Assembly (NCBI GenBank): GCA_003001795.1
Contig: PVNI01000019.1
Span: 1-64,000, forward strand
DNA from: Actinomadura viridilutea
GTDB lineage: Bacteria > Actinomycetota > Actinomycetes > Streptosporangiales > Streptosporangiaceae
DNA length: 64,000 nucleotides
Reading direction: 5' to 3'
Positions 51,201 to 59,266 of the stretch are shown here, one piece after another. Every line of letters starts with the position of its first letter. The first letter of the stretch is position 1. The position numbers and the translations under genes are program-made. The notes under the pieces were generated by a model. That model saw nothing but the letters and a program-made list of their open reading frames with translations, searched no databases and was not told the DNA's origin.

Positions 51201-51974
51201 ATGACCCCGAACGACGCTGCCGCCGGCACCCGCCCGGACGGCCTGGACGGCGCGGTCGCGCTGATCACCGGCGCGGCGCGCGGCATCGGCGCGGCCGTCG
51301 CCCGGCGGCTGGCCGCCGAAGGCGCCCGGCTGGTGCTGGCCGACGTGGACGCCGAGCGCGGCGCGGCCCTGGCCGAGGAGCTGGACGCCGCGTTCGTCCG
51401 GTGCGACGTGCGCGAACCGGCCGACAACCAGGCCGCGGTGGCCGCCGCGCGGGACCGGTTCGGCGGGCTCGACCTGGCCTTCCTCAACGCGGGCGTGGCG
51501 AGCGGCTGCGGCCTGGACGGCGACTTCGACCCCGAGGCGTACCGCCGCGCCATGGCGATCAACCTCGACGGCGTCGTCTACGGGGTGCACGCGGCGCTGC
51601 CCGCGCTGCGCGCCCGCGGCGGCGGGGACATCATCGCCACCGCCAGCATGGCGGCGCTGACCCCCACGCCGTTCGACCCGGTCTACGGCGCCGGCAAGGC
51701 GGCGGTGGTCGCCCTCGTCCGGTCGCTGGCCCCCAACCACGTCGGCGAGGGCGTCCGCGTCAACGCGCTGTGCCCGTCGTTCGCCGACACCGACATCATC
51801 GCGCCGCTCAGGGAAGAGCTGGAGCGGACCGGCTTTCCGATCCTGGACGTCTCCGACGTGGTGGAGGCGTTCATGCGGATCCTGGCCGCCGGCGGGACCG
51901 GGGAGGCGTGGTACGTCGTGCCGGGCCGCCCCGCCGAGCCGTTCCGGTTCCGCGGCGTCCCCGGCCCCCGCTGA
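51201..51974 (+). CDS. Short-chain dehydrogenase/reductase
   Basis: A 257-aa classical SDR: ITGAARGIGAAVARRLA (cofactor loop, Asp in VLADVD suggesting NAD), FLNAGVAS, Ser in ATASMAAL and YGAGKAA with the catalytic Tyr and Lys. Probably a 3-hydroxyacyl-CoA or alcohol dehydrogenase of the neighbouring acyl-CoA pathway. GGAGGGGAG precedes the ATG. Followed after 29 nt by a quinone reductase. Confidence 0.87.
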   Translation: MTPNDAAAGTRPDGLDGAVALITGAARGIGAAVARRLAAEGARLVLADVDAERGAALAEELDAAFVRCDVREPADNQAAVAAARDRFGGLDLAFLNAGVASGCGLDGDFDPEAYRRAMAINLDGVVYGVHAALPALRARGGGDIIATASMAALTPTPFDPVYGAGKAAVVALVRSLAPNHVGEGVRVNALCPSFADTDIIAPLREELERTGFPILDVSDVVEAFMRILAAGGTGEAWYVVPGRPAEPFRFRGVPGPR

Positions 51975-52003
51975 CCACGGCGACCACCACGCAGGAGGAG
52001 ACG

Positions 52004-52960
52004 ATGCGCGCGATACAGATCACCGCGTTCGGCGGCCCCGAAGTCCTCGCCCTCGCCGACCTGCCCGAACCCGAGCCCGGGCCCGGCCAGGTGCTCGTGG
52101 AGGTGTCGCGGGCGGGGGTCAACTACGCCGACACCCACCAGGCCGAGAACAGCTACCTGTCCGCCGCGTCCCTGCCGCTGGTGCCGGGCGGCGAGGTCGT
52201 CGGCCGCACCCCCGACGGCCGCCGGGTCGTCGCGCTGACCGGCACCGGCGGGTACGCCGAGAAGGCGGTCGCGGCCGAGGCCATGGCCTGGGACGTCCCC
52301 GACGCGATCGACGACGTGACCGCCCTCGGCATGGTGATCCAGGGCGCGACGGCGTGGGTGCTGCTGCGCAAGAGCGTCCGCCTGGAGCCGGGCGAGTCGG
52401 TCGTCGTGCACGCCGCCGCGGGCGGGGTCGGCTCGCTGGCGGTGCAGCTGGCCAAGGCGTGGGGCGCGGGACGCGTGATCGCGACCGCGTCGTCGGAGGA
52501 GAAGCGCGAGCTGGCCCTGGAGCTGGGCGCCGACGTCGCGGTGGACGCGGCCGAGCCGGACATGAAGGCCGCGCTCATCGAGGCCAACGGCGGGCGCCGC
52601 GTGGACGTGGTCCTGGAGATGACCGGCGGCGCCGTCACCGACCAGAGCCTGGCCGCGCTCGCCCCCTTCGGGCGGCTGGCCTTCTACGGCATGGCCTCGC
52701 GGCAGGAGCCCTCCCCGGTCAAGCCCGCGAGCCTGCTGCGGCATTCGACCGCGGTCGTCGGGATGTGGCTGGCGCACGTCTTCCAGGCTCCCGGGGACCT
52801 GATGCGCACCGCGCTGGACGAGCTGTTCGCGCTGGCCGCCGACGGGAGGATCCGGGTGGTCAACGGCGGCGAATACGGCCTGTCGGAGGCCCGCCGCGCC
52901 CACGAGGACCTGCGCGCGCGCCGCACCGCCGGCAAGCTCGTGCTTGATCCCTCGCGCTGA
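52004..52960 (+). CDS. Zinc-free MDR quinone oxidoreductase-like protein
   Basis: A 318-aa medium-chain dehydrogenase. AITAFGGPEVLAL-type N-terminus with the catalytic-domain segment GVNYADTHQ, a cofactor loop VHAAAGGVGSLAVQLAKAWG, and no zinc-binding cysteines, as in quinone reductases and enoyl reductases. AGGAGGAG lies 6 nt before the ATG. Second gene of the divergent operon, probably working with the SDR on the same acyl chain. Confidence 0.87.
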   Translation: MRAIQITAFGGPEVLALADLPEPEPGPGQVLVEVSRAGVNYADTHQAENSYLSAASLPLVPGGEVVGRTPDGRRVVALTGTGGYAEKAVAAEAMAWDVPDAIDDVTALGMVIQGATAWVLLRKSVRLEPGESVVVHAAAGGVGSLAVQLAKAWGAGRVIATASSEEKRELALELGADVAVDAAEPDMKAALIEANGGRRVDVVLEMTGGAVTDQSLAALAPFGRLAFYGMASRQEPSPVKPASLLRHSTAVVGMWLAHVFQAPGDLMRTALDELFALAADGRIRVVNGGEYGLSEARRAHEDLRARRTAGKLVLDPSR

Positions 52961-52995
52961 CAAGCGACACAGCGCCCGGCGCCGTGGACGGGGCG

Positions 52996-53676
52996 TCAGG
53001 AGCCCACCAGGCCGTTCTCGTAGGCGTAGACGACGGCCTGGGTGCGGTCGCGCAGCGACAGCTTGGTGAGCACGTGGCCGACGTGGGTCTTGACGGTCTG
53101 CTCGGCCAGCACCAGCTCGGCGGCGATCTCGGCGTTGGACAGGCCCCGGGCGATCAGCCGCAGCACGTCCAGCTCGCGCGGGGTGAGCGCGGCGGCCGCG
53201 GCCGGGTTGGGCCGCTGGTGGCGGCGGCGCCGGGCGAAGTCGCCGATGAGGCGGCGGGTGACGGACGGGGCCAGCAGCGCGTCCCCGCGCGCCACCACCC
53301 GCACGCCGTTGATCAGGTCGGCCGCCGGGGCGTCCTTGAGCAGGAAGCCGCTGGCCCCCGCGGCCAGCGCCTCGTAGACGTACTCGTCGAGGTCGAAGGT
53401 GGTCAGCACCAGGACCTTGGGGCGCTGGTCGGCGGGCTCGGCGCCGTCGGGCGGCGGCCCGCCGACCAGCTCCGCGGTGGCGGCCAGGCCGTCCATCTCC
53501 GGCATCCGGATGTCCATGACGACCACGTCGGGGTCCAGGTCGCGGGCCATCCGCACCGCCTCCCGGCCGTTGCCCGCGTGCCCGATCACCTCGATCTCCG
53601 GGTCGGAGACGAGCAGCGCGGCCAGCCCGTCGCGGATCATCACCTGGTCGTCAGCGATCAGCACCCGAATCGTCAC
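52996..53676 (-). CDS. NarL/LuxR-family response regulator
   Basis: A 226-aa two-domain protein. The receiver has Asp9-Asp10, the phosphorylated Asp55 in VVVMDIRMPEMDG, and Lys in FLLKDAPAADL. The C-terminal HTH is of LuxR type (LTPRELDVLRLIARGLSNAEIA, then EQTVKTHVGHVL). GTG start. Pairs with the histidine kinase encoded upstream, from which it is separated by 120 nt that include a 14-bp tandem repeat. Confidence 0.92.
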   Translation of the reverse strand: MTIRVLIADDQVMIRDGLAALLVSDPEIEVIGHAGNGREAVRMARDLDPDVVVMDIRMPEMDGLAATAELVGGPPPDGAEPADQRPKVLVLTTFDLDEYVYEALAAGASGFLLKDAPAADLINGVRVVARGDALLAPSVTRRLIGDFARRRRHQRPNPAAAAALTPRELDVLRLIARGLSNAEIAAELVLAEQTVKTHVGHVLTKLSLRDRTQAVVYAYENGLVGS

Positions 53677-53702
53677 GACAGCACCCTATGGTCGTCTCAT
53701 CC

Positions 53703-53744
53703 GTTCAAGACAGGGGGTTCAAGACAGGGGGTTCAAGACAGGGG
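53703..53744. repeat. 14-bp tandem repeat between kinase and regulator genes
   Basis: Three identical copies of GTTCAAGACAGGGG, head to tail, plus one trailing G. The array sits 27 nt upstream of the response regulator start, within the leader of its mRNA if the two genes are co-transcribed. Confidence 0.85.
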
Positions 53745-53796
53745 GAAGGCCGATTCCCGTCGGCCGGACGTCCCGCGCACGCGGCGCCCCGTCCCG

Positions 53797-55056
53797 TCAG
53801 CCGACGGCGTCGTACGGGAGGTCGGCGGCGACCGTCCAGCCTCCGCCCTCCCGCGGGCCCGCGGTGAGCGTGCCGCCCAGCATGGCGACCCGCTCGCGCA
53901 TGCCGACCAGGCCGTGGCCGCCGCCGTGCGACTCCCCGGGCTCCTCGCGGGGACCGTCGTCGGCGACGGTGAGCCGCAGCGCGTCGGCGTCGTACCGCAC
54001 CTCGATCCGCACCCGCGCCCCGGGCGCATGGCGGGCGGCGTTGCTCAGCGACTCCTGGACGATGCGGTACGCCGACAGGTCCACCCCGGCCGCCATCGGA
54101 CGCGGCACGCCCACGACCGTCGCGGTGGCCTCCAGTCCGGACCGGCGCGCCGAGGCCACCAGGTCGTCCAGACGGTCCAGTCCCGGCCGCGGGGCGCGCT
54201 CGGCGCCGTCGTCGTCGGACCGCAGCAGGCCCACCACCCGCCGCGTCTCGGCCAGCGCCTCGCGGGCCGCGTCGCGCACCACGCCGAACGTGCGGCGCGC
54301 CTCGTCCGGCAGGTCCGGGATCCTGAACGGGGCCGCCTCCGCCTGCATCGCGATCACCGACATGTGGTGGGCGACCACGTCGTGCAGCTCCCGGGCGATG
54401 CGGGCGCGCTCCTCCAGCACGGCCTGCCGCGCCAGGTCGCGCCGCCGCAGCTCCTCCTGCCGGCGCAGGCTGAGCTCGGCGACGTAGCGGCCGCGGATCG
54501 CGTCGCCGAACGCCAGCGCCAGCCCCACCAGGCCGGCCAGGATGAGGCCGTACCAGTCCGGCATCGCCCCGATCGCCACCGCGGGCGCGATCAGCCCGAC
54601 GACGGTGGCGGCGCCGACGCCCGCCGTGACGCGGCGCTCGTGCCCCACCGCCGTGAAGAACAGGATCACCAGGAACGCCAGCCACGAGGTGACCGGCCAG
54701 GGCCAGAAGTACCGCTCCTGCAGCGCGAACGCCCCCAGCAGGTGGCCGGCGGCGCTCACCCGCCACGCCCGCAGCGGCCAGCGCGCCGCGAACAGCAGCG
54801 GGGCCGCCTGCAGCAGGCCCAGCGCCGAGGCGACGAACGGCGCGGGCCGCGGATCGAAGATGTTCAGCGGGATGGCGATCGCCCCGGCGGTGAAGCCGAC
54901 CGTCAGGGCGAGCAGCAGCGCCAGCAGCGCGGCGCGCAGCCAGGTGCGCGCGGGCAGGAGCAGGCCGGGCGGCTCCGCGGTGCCCGGGTCCAGGGCCGGC
55001 CGCAGCGCGTGCAGCAGCCACTCGGCGCCGCGCCGGGAGAGGTCTGGGGCGTTCAT
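53797..55056 (-). CDS. NarL-type sensor histidine kinase
   Basis: A 419-aa HisKA_3 kinase. About five transmembrane segments lie within residues ~35-180 with little extracellular sequence. The phospho-acceptor His is in ARELHDVVAHHMSVI (~215-230), and the ATPase carries NAARHAPG, DDGPREEPG and GGGHGLVGMRERV. Cognate to the downstream response regulator. The stimulus is not evident; small-loop kinases of this type often sense membrane or drug stress. Confidence 0.92.
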   Translation of the reverse strand: MNAPDLSRRGAEWLLHALRPALDPGTAEPPGLLLPARTWLRAALLALLLALTVGFTAGAIAIPLNIFDPRPAPFVASALGLLQAAPLLFAARWPLRAWRVSAAGHLLGAFALQERYFWPWPVTSWLAFLVILFFTAVGHERRVTAGVGAATVVGLIAPAVAIGAMPDWYGLILAGLVGLALAFGDAIRGRYVAELSLRRQEELRRRDLARQAVLEERARIARELHDVVAHHMSVIAMQAEAAPFRIPDLPDEARRTFGVVRDAAREALAETRRVVGLLRSDDDGAERAPRPGLDRLDDLVASARRSGLEATATVVGVPRPMAAGVDLSAYRIVQESLSNAARHAPGARVRIEVRYDADALRLTVADDGPREEPGESHGGGHGLVGMRERVAMLGGTLTAGPREGGGWTVAADLPYDAVG

Positions 55057-55157
55057 CTCATGGCGAGCCTAAGCGCTGCCCGACGGTGGCGGCGTGCCTC
55101 CGAAGGGGGAGATGCCGACCGCTCCCGAAGTATGAACCCACTTCCATGTATTACCCA

Positions 55158-55193
55158 TTGACTTAATAGGAAATAGGTGACAGTCTGGGCCCT
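55158..55193 (+). promoter_or_regulatory. Promoter of the sulfonate operon leader
   Basis: TTGACT (55158-55163), 17-nt spacer, CAGTCT (55181-55186) with the conserved A2 and T6. The -10 ends 7 nt before the leader GTG. The spacer contains AATAGG twice in tandem. The stretch is unusually AT-rich for this genome. Confidence 0.55.
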
Positions 55194-55274
55194 GTGAACC
55201 CCCTCGCCCCTCTTGTGGCGCGCCTGCACGTCGACCTCCGGCGGCAGGCGAGCTGCCTGTGTCGAGTCGCCTGA
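55194..55274 (+). CDS. Sulfur-gene leader peptide (cysteine-containing uORF)
   Basis: A 26-aa frame starting GTG with core RLHVDLRRQASCLCR and a stop two residues later. This matches the short upstream peptides, with an RLHVDL core and terminal Cys codons, that precede sulfate, sulfonate and cysteine genes in many actinobacteria and act by cysteine-responsive attenuation in mycobacteria. It lies 96 nt before the sulfonate permease. Cys codons TGC and TGT stand at codons 21 and 23. Probably translated from a leaderless message. Confidence 0.85.
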   Translation: MNPLAPLVARLHVDLRRQASCLCRVA

Positions 55275-55314
55275 TCCGGCTCCGCCGGCCGATCTCCCAC
55301 GGTTCTCCTCCGGT

Positions 55315-55358
55315 CTTCTCCGGATCACCGCGTTCCCTCGAAGCAACCGCCCGAGAAG
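55315..55358 (+). promoter_or_regulatory. Possible Shine-Dalgarno-sequestering pairing before ssuC
   Basis: CTTCTC (55315-55320) can pair with GAGAAG (55353-55358), part of the GAGAAGGG ribosome site of ssuC. It lies between leader stop and ssuC. A mechanism by which leader translation would affect ssuC is possible but only inferred. Confidence 0.35.
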
Positions 55359-55370
55359 GGTCCGTTCGTC

Positions 55371-56207
55371 GTGTCCACTTCCGTGTCCAGTCCGTCGTCC
55401 CTCGCCCGCGCCCCGGGCCGCGCGCGTGCCGTCCCCGGGTTCGCCCGGCGGCGGCGGGCGGCGCTCGCCCGCCTCGTCGCCCCGCTGGCGCTGCTCGTCG
55501 TCTGGCAGCTCGCGTCCGGCGCCGGGCTGCTGTCCGAACGCCAGCTCGCCGCGCCCACCGCGATCGCCTCCACCGCCCTCGACCTGATCCGGGACGGCAC
55601 CCTGACCGACGCGATCGCCGTGTCGGTGCGGCGCGCCGCCGCCGGGTTCGCGCTCGGCGCGGCCGCCGGGATCGGCCTGGCCGTCGCGGCGGGCCTCAGC
55701 CGCCTCGGCGAGCACGCCGTCGACCCCCTGATGCAGATGCTGCGCGCCCTGCCGCTGTTCGGACTGATCCCGCTGTTCATCCTCTGGTTCGGCATCGGCG
55801 AGACGCCCAAGGTGGCGCTGGTCGCCCTCGGCGTCGCCTTCCCCCTGTACCTCAACACCTTCTCCGGCATCCGCGGCGTCGACGGCAAGCTCGCCGAGGT
55901 CGCGGAGGTGCTGCGGCTCGGCCGGTGGGGCCTGGTCCGGCACATCGTGCTGCCCGGCGCGCTGCCGCAGGCGCTGGTCGGGCTGCGGCAGAGCCTGGGC
56001 GTCGCCTGGCTCGCCCTGATCGTCGCCGAGCAGATCAACGCCTCCTCCGGCCTCGGCTTCATGATCAACAACGCCCGGGAGTTCCTGCGCACCGACGTGG
56101 TCGTGCTCGGGCTGGTGGTGTACGCGGCGCTCGGCCTGCTCACCGACGCGCTGGTCCGGCTGCTGGAAAGGAGGGCGCTGACATGGCGCAAGGGCTTCCC
56201 GGTGTGA
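55371..56207 (+). CDS. ssuC: Sulfonate/nitrate-type ABC transporter permease
   Basis: A 278-aa membrane protein with about six transmembrane helices. The EAA loop (VDGKLAEVAEVLRLGRWGLVRHIVLPGALPQ, with LPGALPQ conserved) and RALPLFGLIPLFILWFGIGE belong to the SsuC/TauC family. Imports aliphatic sulfonates, inferred from the downstream monooxygenase. GTG start at 55371 after GAGAAGGG. The end overlaps the ATPase gene by 25 nt. Confidence 0.88.
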   Translation: MSTSVSSPSSLARAPGRARAVPGFARRRRAALARLVAPLALLVVWQLASGAGLLSERQLAAPTAIASTALDLIRDGTLTDAIAVSVRRAAAGFALGAAAGIGLAVAAGLSRLGEHAVDPLMQMLRALPLFGLIPLFILWFGIGETPKVALVALGVAFPLYLNTFSGIRGVDGKLAEVAEVLRLGRWGLVRHIVLPGALPQALVGLRQSLGVAWLALIVAEQINASSGLGFMINNAREFLRTDVVVLGLVVYAALGLLTDALVRLLERRALTWRKGFPV

Positions 56208-56947
56208 CCGCCGAGGCGGAGCGCGCCGACACCGGCCGCCCCCGCGTGGTGCGGGTGCGGGGGCTGACCAAGCGGTTCGGCGAGCGCACCGTCCTGGACG
56301 GCGTCGACCTCGACATCGCCCGCGGCGAGTTCGTCGCGCTGCTCGGCCGCAGCGGCTCGGGCAAGTCCACCCTGCTGCGCGCCCTGGCGGGCCTCGACGA
56401 CGCCACCGGCGGCGAGCTGTCGGTCGACGGCACCGTGGCCGTGGCGTTCCAGGAGCCGCGCCTGGTGCCGTGGAAGCGCGTGCGGGCCAACGTCGCGCTG
56501 GGCCTGCGGGTCCCGGACCCGCGCGCCGCCGCCGACAAGGCGCTCGCCGAGGTCGGGCTGACCGAACGCGGCGGCGCCTGGCCGCTCACCCTGTCCGGGG
56601 GCGAGGCGCAGCGCGCGTCCCTGGCCCGCGCGCTGGTGCGCGAACCCGACCTGCTGCTCCTGGACGAGCCGTTCAGCGCCTTGGACGCCCTCACCCGCAT
56701 CACCATGCACCGGCTCGTCCTGGACCTGTGGGAACGGCACCGCCCCGGCATCCTGCTCGTCACCCACGACGTGGACGAGGCGCTGCTGCTCGCCGACCGC
56801 GTCCTGGTGCTGGACGGCGGCCGCATCGCGCACGAGTCCCGCGTCGACCTGGACCGCCCCCGCCACCGCGACCACCCCGACCTCACCGCCCTGCGCGCCG
56901 CGCTGCTCGCCCAGCTCGGCGTCACGACCGACGAAGGAACCGCATGA
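56183..56947 (+). CDS. ssuB: Sulfonate/nitrate-type ABC transporter ATP-binding protein
   Basis: A 254-aa ATPase. Walker A is GRSGSGKST, the Q-loop VAFQEPRLVPWKRV (typical of SsuB/TauB), signature LSGGEAQR, Walker B LLLLDEPFSALDA and LVTHDVDEA. GGAAAGGAGGG precedes the ATG. Its stop overlaps the binding-protein start by 4 nt. Confidence 0.9.
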   Translation: MAQGLPGVTAEAERADTGRPRVVRVRGLTKRFGERTVLDGVDLDIARGEFVALLGRSGSGKSTLLRALAGLDDATGGELSVDGTVAVAFQEPRLVPWKRVRANVALGLRVPDPRAAADKALAEVGLTERGGAWPLTLSGGEAQRASLARALVREPDLLLLDEPFSALDALTRITMHRLVLDLWERHRPGILLVTHDVDEALLLADRVLVLDGGRIAHESRVDLDRPRHRDHPDLTALRAALLAQLGVTTDEGTA

Positions 56948-57945
56948 TCCGCCTGCGCACCCTGCTGACGGCCCTGCTCACCGCGACCGCCCTGACCGCG
57001 GCGGCGGGCTGCGGCGACGGCGGCGGGGACGGCGCCGCCGTCGCCGCGGACGGCTCGGTCGACCTGTCCAAGGTCACGCTGCGCGTCGGCGACCAGAAGG
57101 GCGGCCAGCGCGCCCTGCTCGGCGCGGCCGGCCAGCTCGACGGCGTGCCCTACACGATCGAGTGGAAGCAGTTCACCTCCGGGCCGCCGCTGCTCGAGGC
57201 GGTCAACGCCGGGGCCCTCGACCTCGGCGCGGTCGGCAACTCCCCGCCGGTGTTCGCCGCGGCCGCCGGAGCCGAGATCAAGATCGTGTCCGCCGCCGAC
57301 ATCGGCCTCACCGGGCAGGCGGTGCTCGTCCCGAAGGACTCGCCGATCCGCACGCCCGCCGAGCTGAAGGGCAAGCGGATCGCGGTCGCCAAGGGCAGCT
57401 CGGCCCACTACCACCTGCTCACCGTCCTGAAGCGGGCCGGCCTGCGGCTCACCGACATCCGGCCGCAGTACCTGGCGCCGCCCGACGCGCTGGCCGCGTT
57501 CAGCTCCGGGAAGATCGACGCGTGGGCCGTCTGGGACCCCTACACCGCCCAGGGCGAGGCCCAGGCGGGCGCCCGGATCCTGGTCGACGGCCGCGGCTAC
57601 ACCACCGGCTACAACGTCATCGTCGCCGCCGACGAGGCGCTGGACGACAAGGCCAAGACCGCCGCGCTGCGCGACTTCGTCACCCGCAGGCAGCGCGCCA
57701 TCCTCTGGGCCAACGACCACATCAAGGAATGGGGCGCCGTGTGGGCCGAGGACACCGGGCTGCCCGTCCCGATCGCCGAGAAGGCCGCCGAACGCCGCGC
57801 CGCCCGGCTCGTCCCGGTCGACGACGCGCTCGTCCGCCACGAACAGCAGGTCGCCGACGCCTTCGCCGCCGAGAAGCTGATCCCCGGCAAGGTCCGGATG
57901 GCCGACTACGTCGACCGCCGTTTCAACGACATCGACGTCAAGTGA
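56944..57945 (+). CDS. ssuA: Sulfonate ABC transporter substrate-binding lipoprotein
   Basis: A 333-aa lipoprotein. The lipobox AAAGC is at residue ~23. The mature part is NMT1/SsuA-like: QFTSGPPLLEAVNAGALDLGAVGNSPP, GKRIAVAKGSSAHYHLL and AWAVWDPYTAQ, all characteristic of aliphatic-sulfonate binding proteins. The last four codons lie in the first unit of a 12-bp tandem repeat that runs on into the intergenic space. Confidence 0.9.
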   Translation: MIRLRTLLTALLTATALTAAAGCGDGGGDGAAVAADGSVDLSKVTLRVGDQKGGQRALLGAAGQLDGVPYTIEWKQFTSGPPLLEAVNAGALDLGAVGNSPPVFAAAAGAEIKIVSAADIGLTGQAVLVPKDSPIRTPAELKGKRIAVAKGSSAHYHLLTVLKRAGLRLTDIRPQYLAPPDALAAFSSGKIDAWAVWDPYTAQGEAQAGARILVDGRGYTTGYNVIVAADEALDDKAKTAALRDFVTRRQRAILWANDHIKEWGAVWAEDTGLPVPIAEKAAERRAARLVPVDDALVRHEQQVADAFAAEKLIPGKVRMADYVDRRFNDIDVK

Positions 57946-57993
57946 GCCGTCATGTGAGACGTCCTGTGAGACGTCATGTGAGACGTCATGTGA
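57934..57993 (+). repeat. 12-bp tandem repeat at the 3' end of ssuA
   Basis: Five units of GACGTCATGTGA with one or two substitutions each; the last two are identical. The first unit (57934-57945) contains the ssuA stop codon. All units repeat TGA in the same register, so each adds a further in-frame stop. Confidence 0.9.
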
Positions 57994-58041
57994 TCCGACG
58001 CGTGCCCCCACGAATGATCGACGAGTGATCGAGGTCAACCG

Positions 58042-59256
58042 ATGACGCTGCGCTTCCACTGGTTCCTGCCCACCACCGGGGACAGCCGGGCGCTGATCGG
58101 CGGCGGCCACAGCATCCCGCGCGGGGTCGGGCGGCCCGAGCCCCGCCCCGGCACCGCCGACCGGGTCCGCCCCCCGGACATCGACTACCTGGCGCAGATC
58201 GCCCGCTCGGCCGAGCAGCTCGGCTTCGAGGCCGTGCTCACCCCGACCGGCACCTGGTGCGAGGACGCCTGGCTGGTCACCGCCGCGCTGGTCCGCGAGA
58301 CGTCCCGGCTGAAGTTCCTGGTGGCGTTCCGGCCCGGCTTCCTCTCGCCCACGCTGGCCGCCCAGATGGCCGCCACCTACCAGCGCATCTCGCGCGGGCG
58401 CCTGCTGCTCAACGTCGTCACCGGCGGCGAGTCGGCCGAGCAGCGCCGCTTCGGCGACCACCTGTCGCACGCCGAACGCTACGCGCGCACCGACGAGTTC
58501 CTGTCCATCGTCCGCGGCGCGTGGAGCGGCGAGCCGTTCGACTTCAAGGGCGCCTACTACCACGTCGAGGGGGCGACGGTGGCGCGCCCGCCCGAGCCGC
58601 TGCCGGAGCTGTACTTCGGCGGGTCGTCGCGGCCCGCCGGCCCGGTCGCGGCCCGGCACGTGGACGTCTACCTGACCTGGGGGGAGCCGCCGGACCAGGT
58701 CGCCAAGAAGATCGAATGGATCCGCGGGCTGGCCGCCGAACAGGGCCGCGAGCTGCGCTTCGGCATCCGCCTGCACACGATCAGCCGCGACACGTCCGAG
58801 GCCGCGTGGGCGGAGGCGGCGCGCCTGCTGGACGGGCTGGACCCGGCCCACATCGAGCAGGCCCAACGCGCCCTGGCCGCCAGCGAGTCGGTCGGCCAGC
58901 GGCGGATGGTGCGCCTGCACGAGCGGTACCGCGCCACCGGTTCGCCCCGCGACCTGGAGATCCATCCCGGCCTGTGGGCGGGGGTCGGCCTGGTGCGCGG
59001 CGGCGCGGGCACCGCCCTGGTCGGCTCGCACGCCGAGGTCGCCGACCTGATCGAGGAGTACGCGGCCCTCGGCATCGAGGAGTTCATCCTGTCCGGCTAC
59101 CCCCATCTGGAGGAGGCGTACTGGTTCGGCGAGGGCGTCCTGCCGGAGCTGCGCCGGCGGGGCGCCGCCGCGGAACCGCGCGCCGTCGCCCAGCCCGCGG
59201 CGGCGCGCGGCGCACCGGAGCGGCCGAAGCGGCCGTCCGCGCAGGCCGTCGGGTAG
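58042..59256 (+). CDS. ssuD: FMN-dependent alkanesulfonate monooxygenase (LLM family)
   Basis: A 404-aa luciferase-like TIM-barrel enzyme. Segments FHWFLPTTGDSR, GFEAVLTPTGTWCEDAW, RLLLNVVTGGESAEQRRFGD and LYFGGSSRPAG match SsuD. It uses FMNH2 and O2 to release sulfite from alkanesulfonates. No NAD(P)H:FMN reductase gene is adjacent. The C-terminal ~30 residues are Ala/Pro-rich and lie over the promoter of the thrS leader. Last gene of the sulfonate operon. Confidence 0.9.
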   Translation: MTLRFHWFLPTTGDSRALIGGGHSIPRGVGRPEPRPGTADRVRPPDIDYLAQIARSAEQLGFEAVLTPTGTWCEDAWLVTAALVRETSRLKFLVAFRPGFLSPTLAAQMAATYQRISRGRLLLNVVTGGESAEQRRFGDHLSHAERYARTDEFLSIVRGAWSGEPFDFKGAYYHVEGATVARPPEPLPELYFGGSSRPAGPVAARHVDVYLTWGEPPDQVAKKIEWIRGLAAEQGRELRFGIRLHTISRDTSEAAWAEAARLLDGLDPAHIEQAQRALAASESVGQRRMVRLHERYRATGSPRDLEIHPGLWAGVGLVRGGAGTALVGSHAEVADLIEEYAALGIEEFILSGYPHLEEAYWFGEGVLPELRRRGAAAEPRAVAQPAAARGAPERPKRPSAQAVG

Positions 59257-59259
59257 CAT
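59254..59259 (+). promoter_or_regulatory. Candidate -10 box of the thrS leader transcript
   Basis: TAGCAT matches the TANNNT pattern and includes the ssuD stop codon. It ends 7 nt before ATG 59267. No -35 consensus is visible 17 nt upstream. Confidence 0.45.
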
Positions 59260-59266
59260 GGCCCGC

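Noticed and set aside
57946..58041. Small gene between ssuA and ssuD
   Set aside because: The space is mostly a tandem repeat rich in TGA codons, and no frame of useful length exists.
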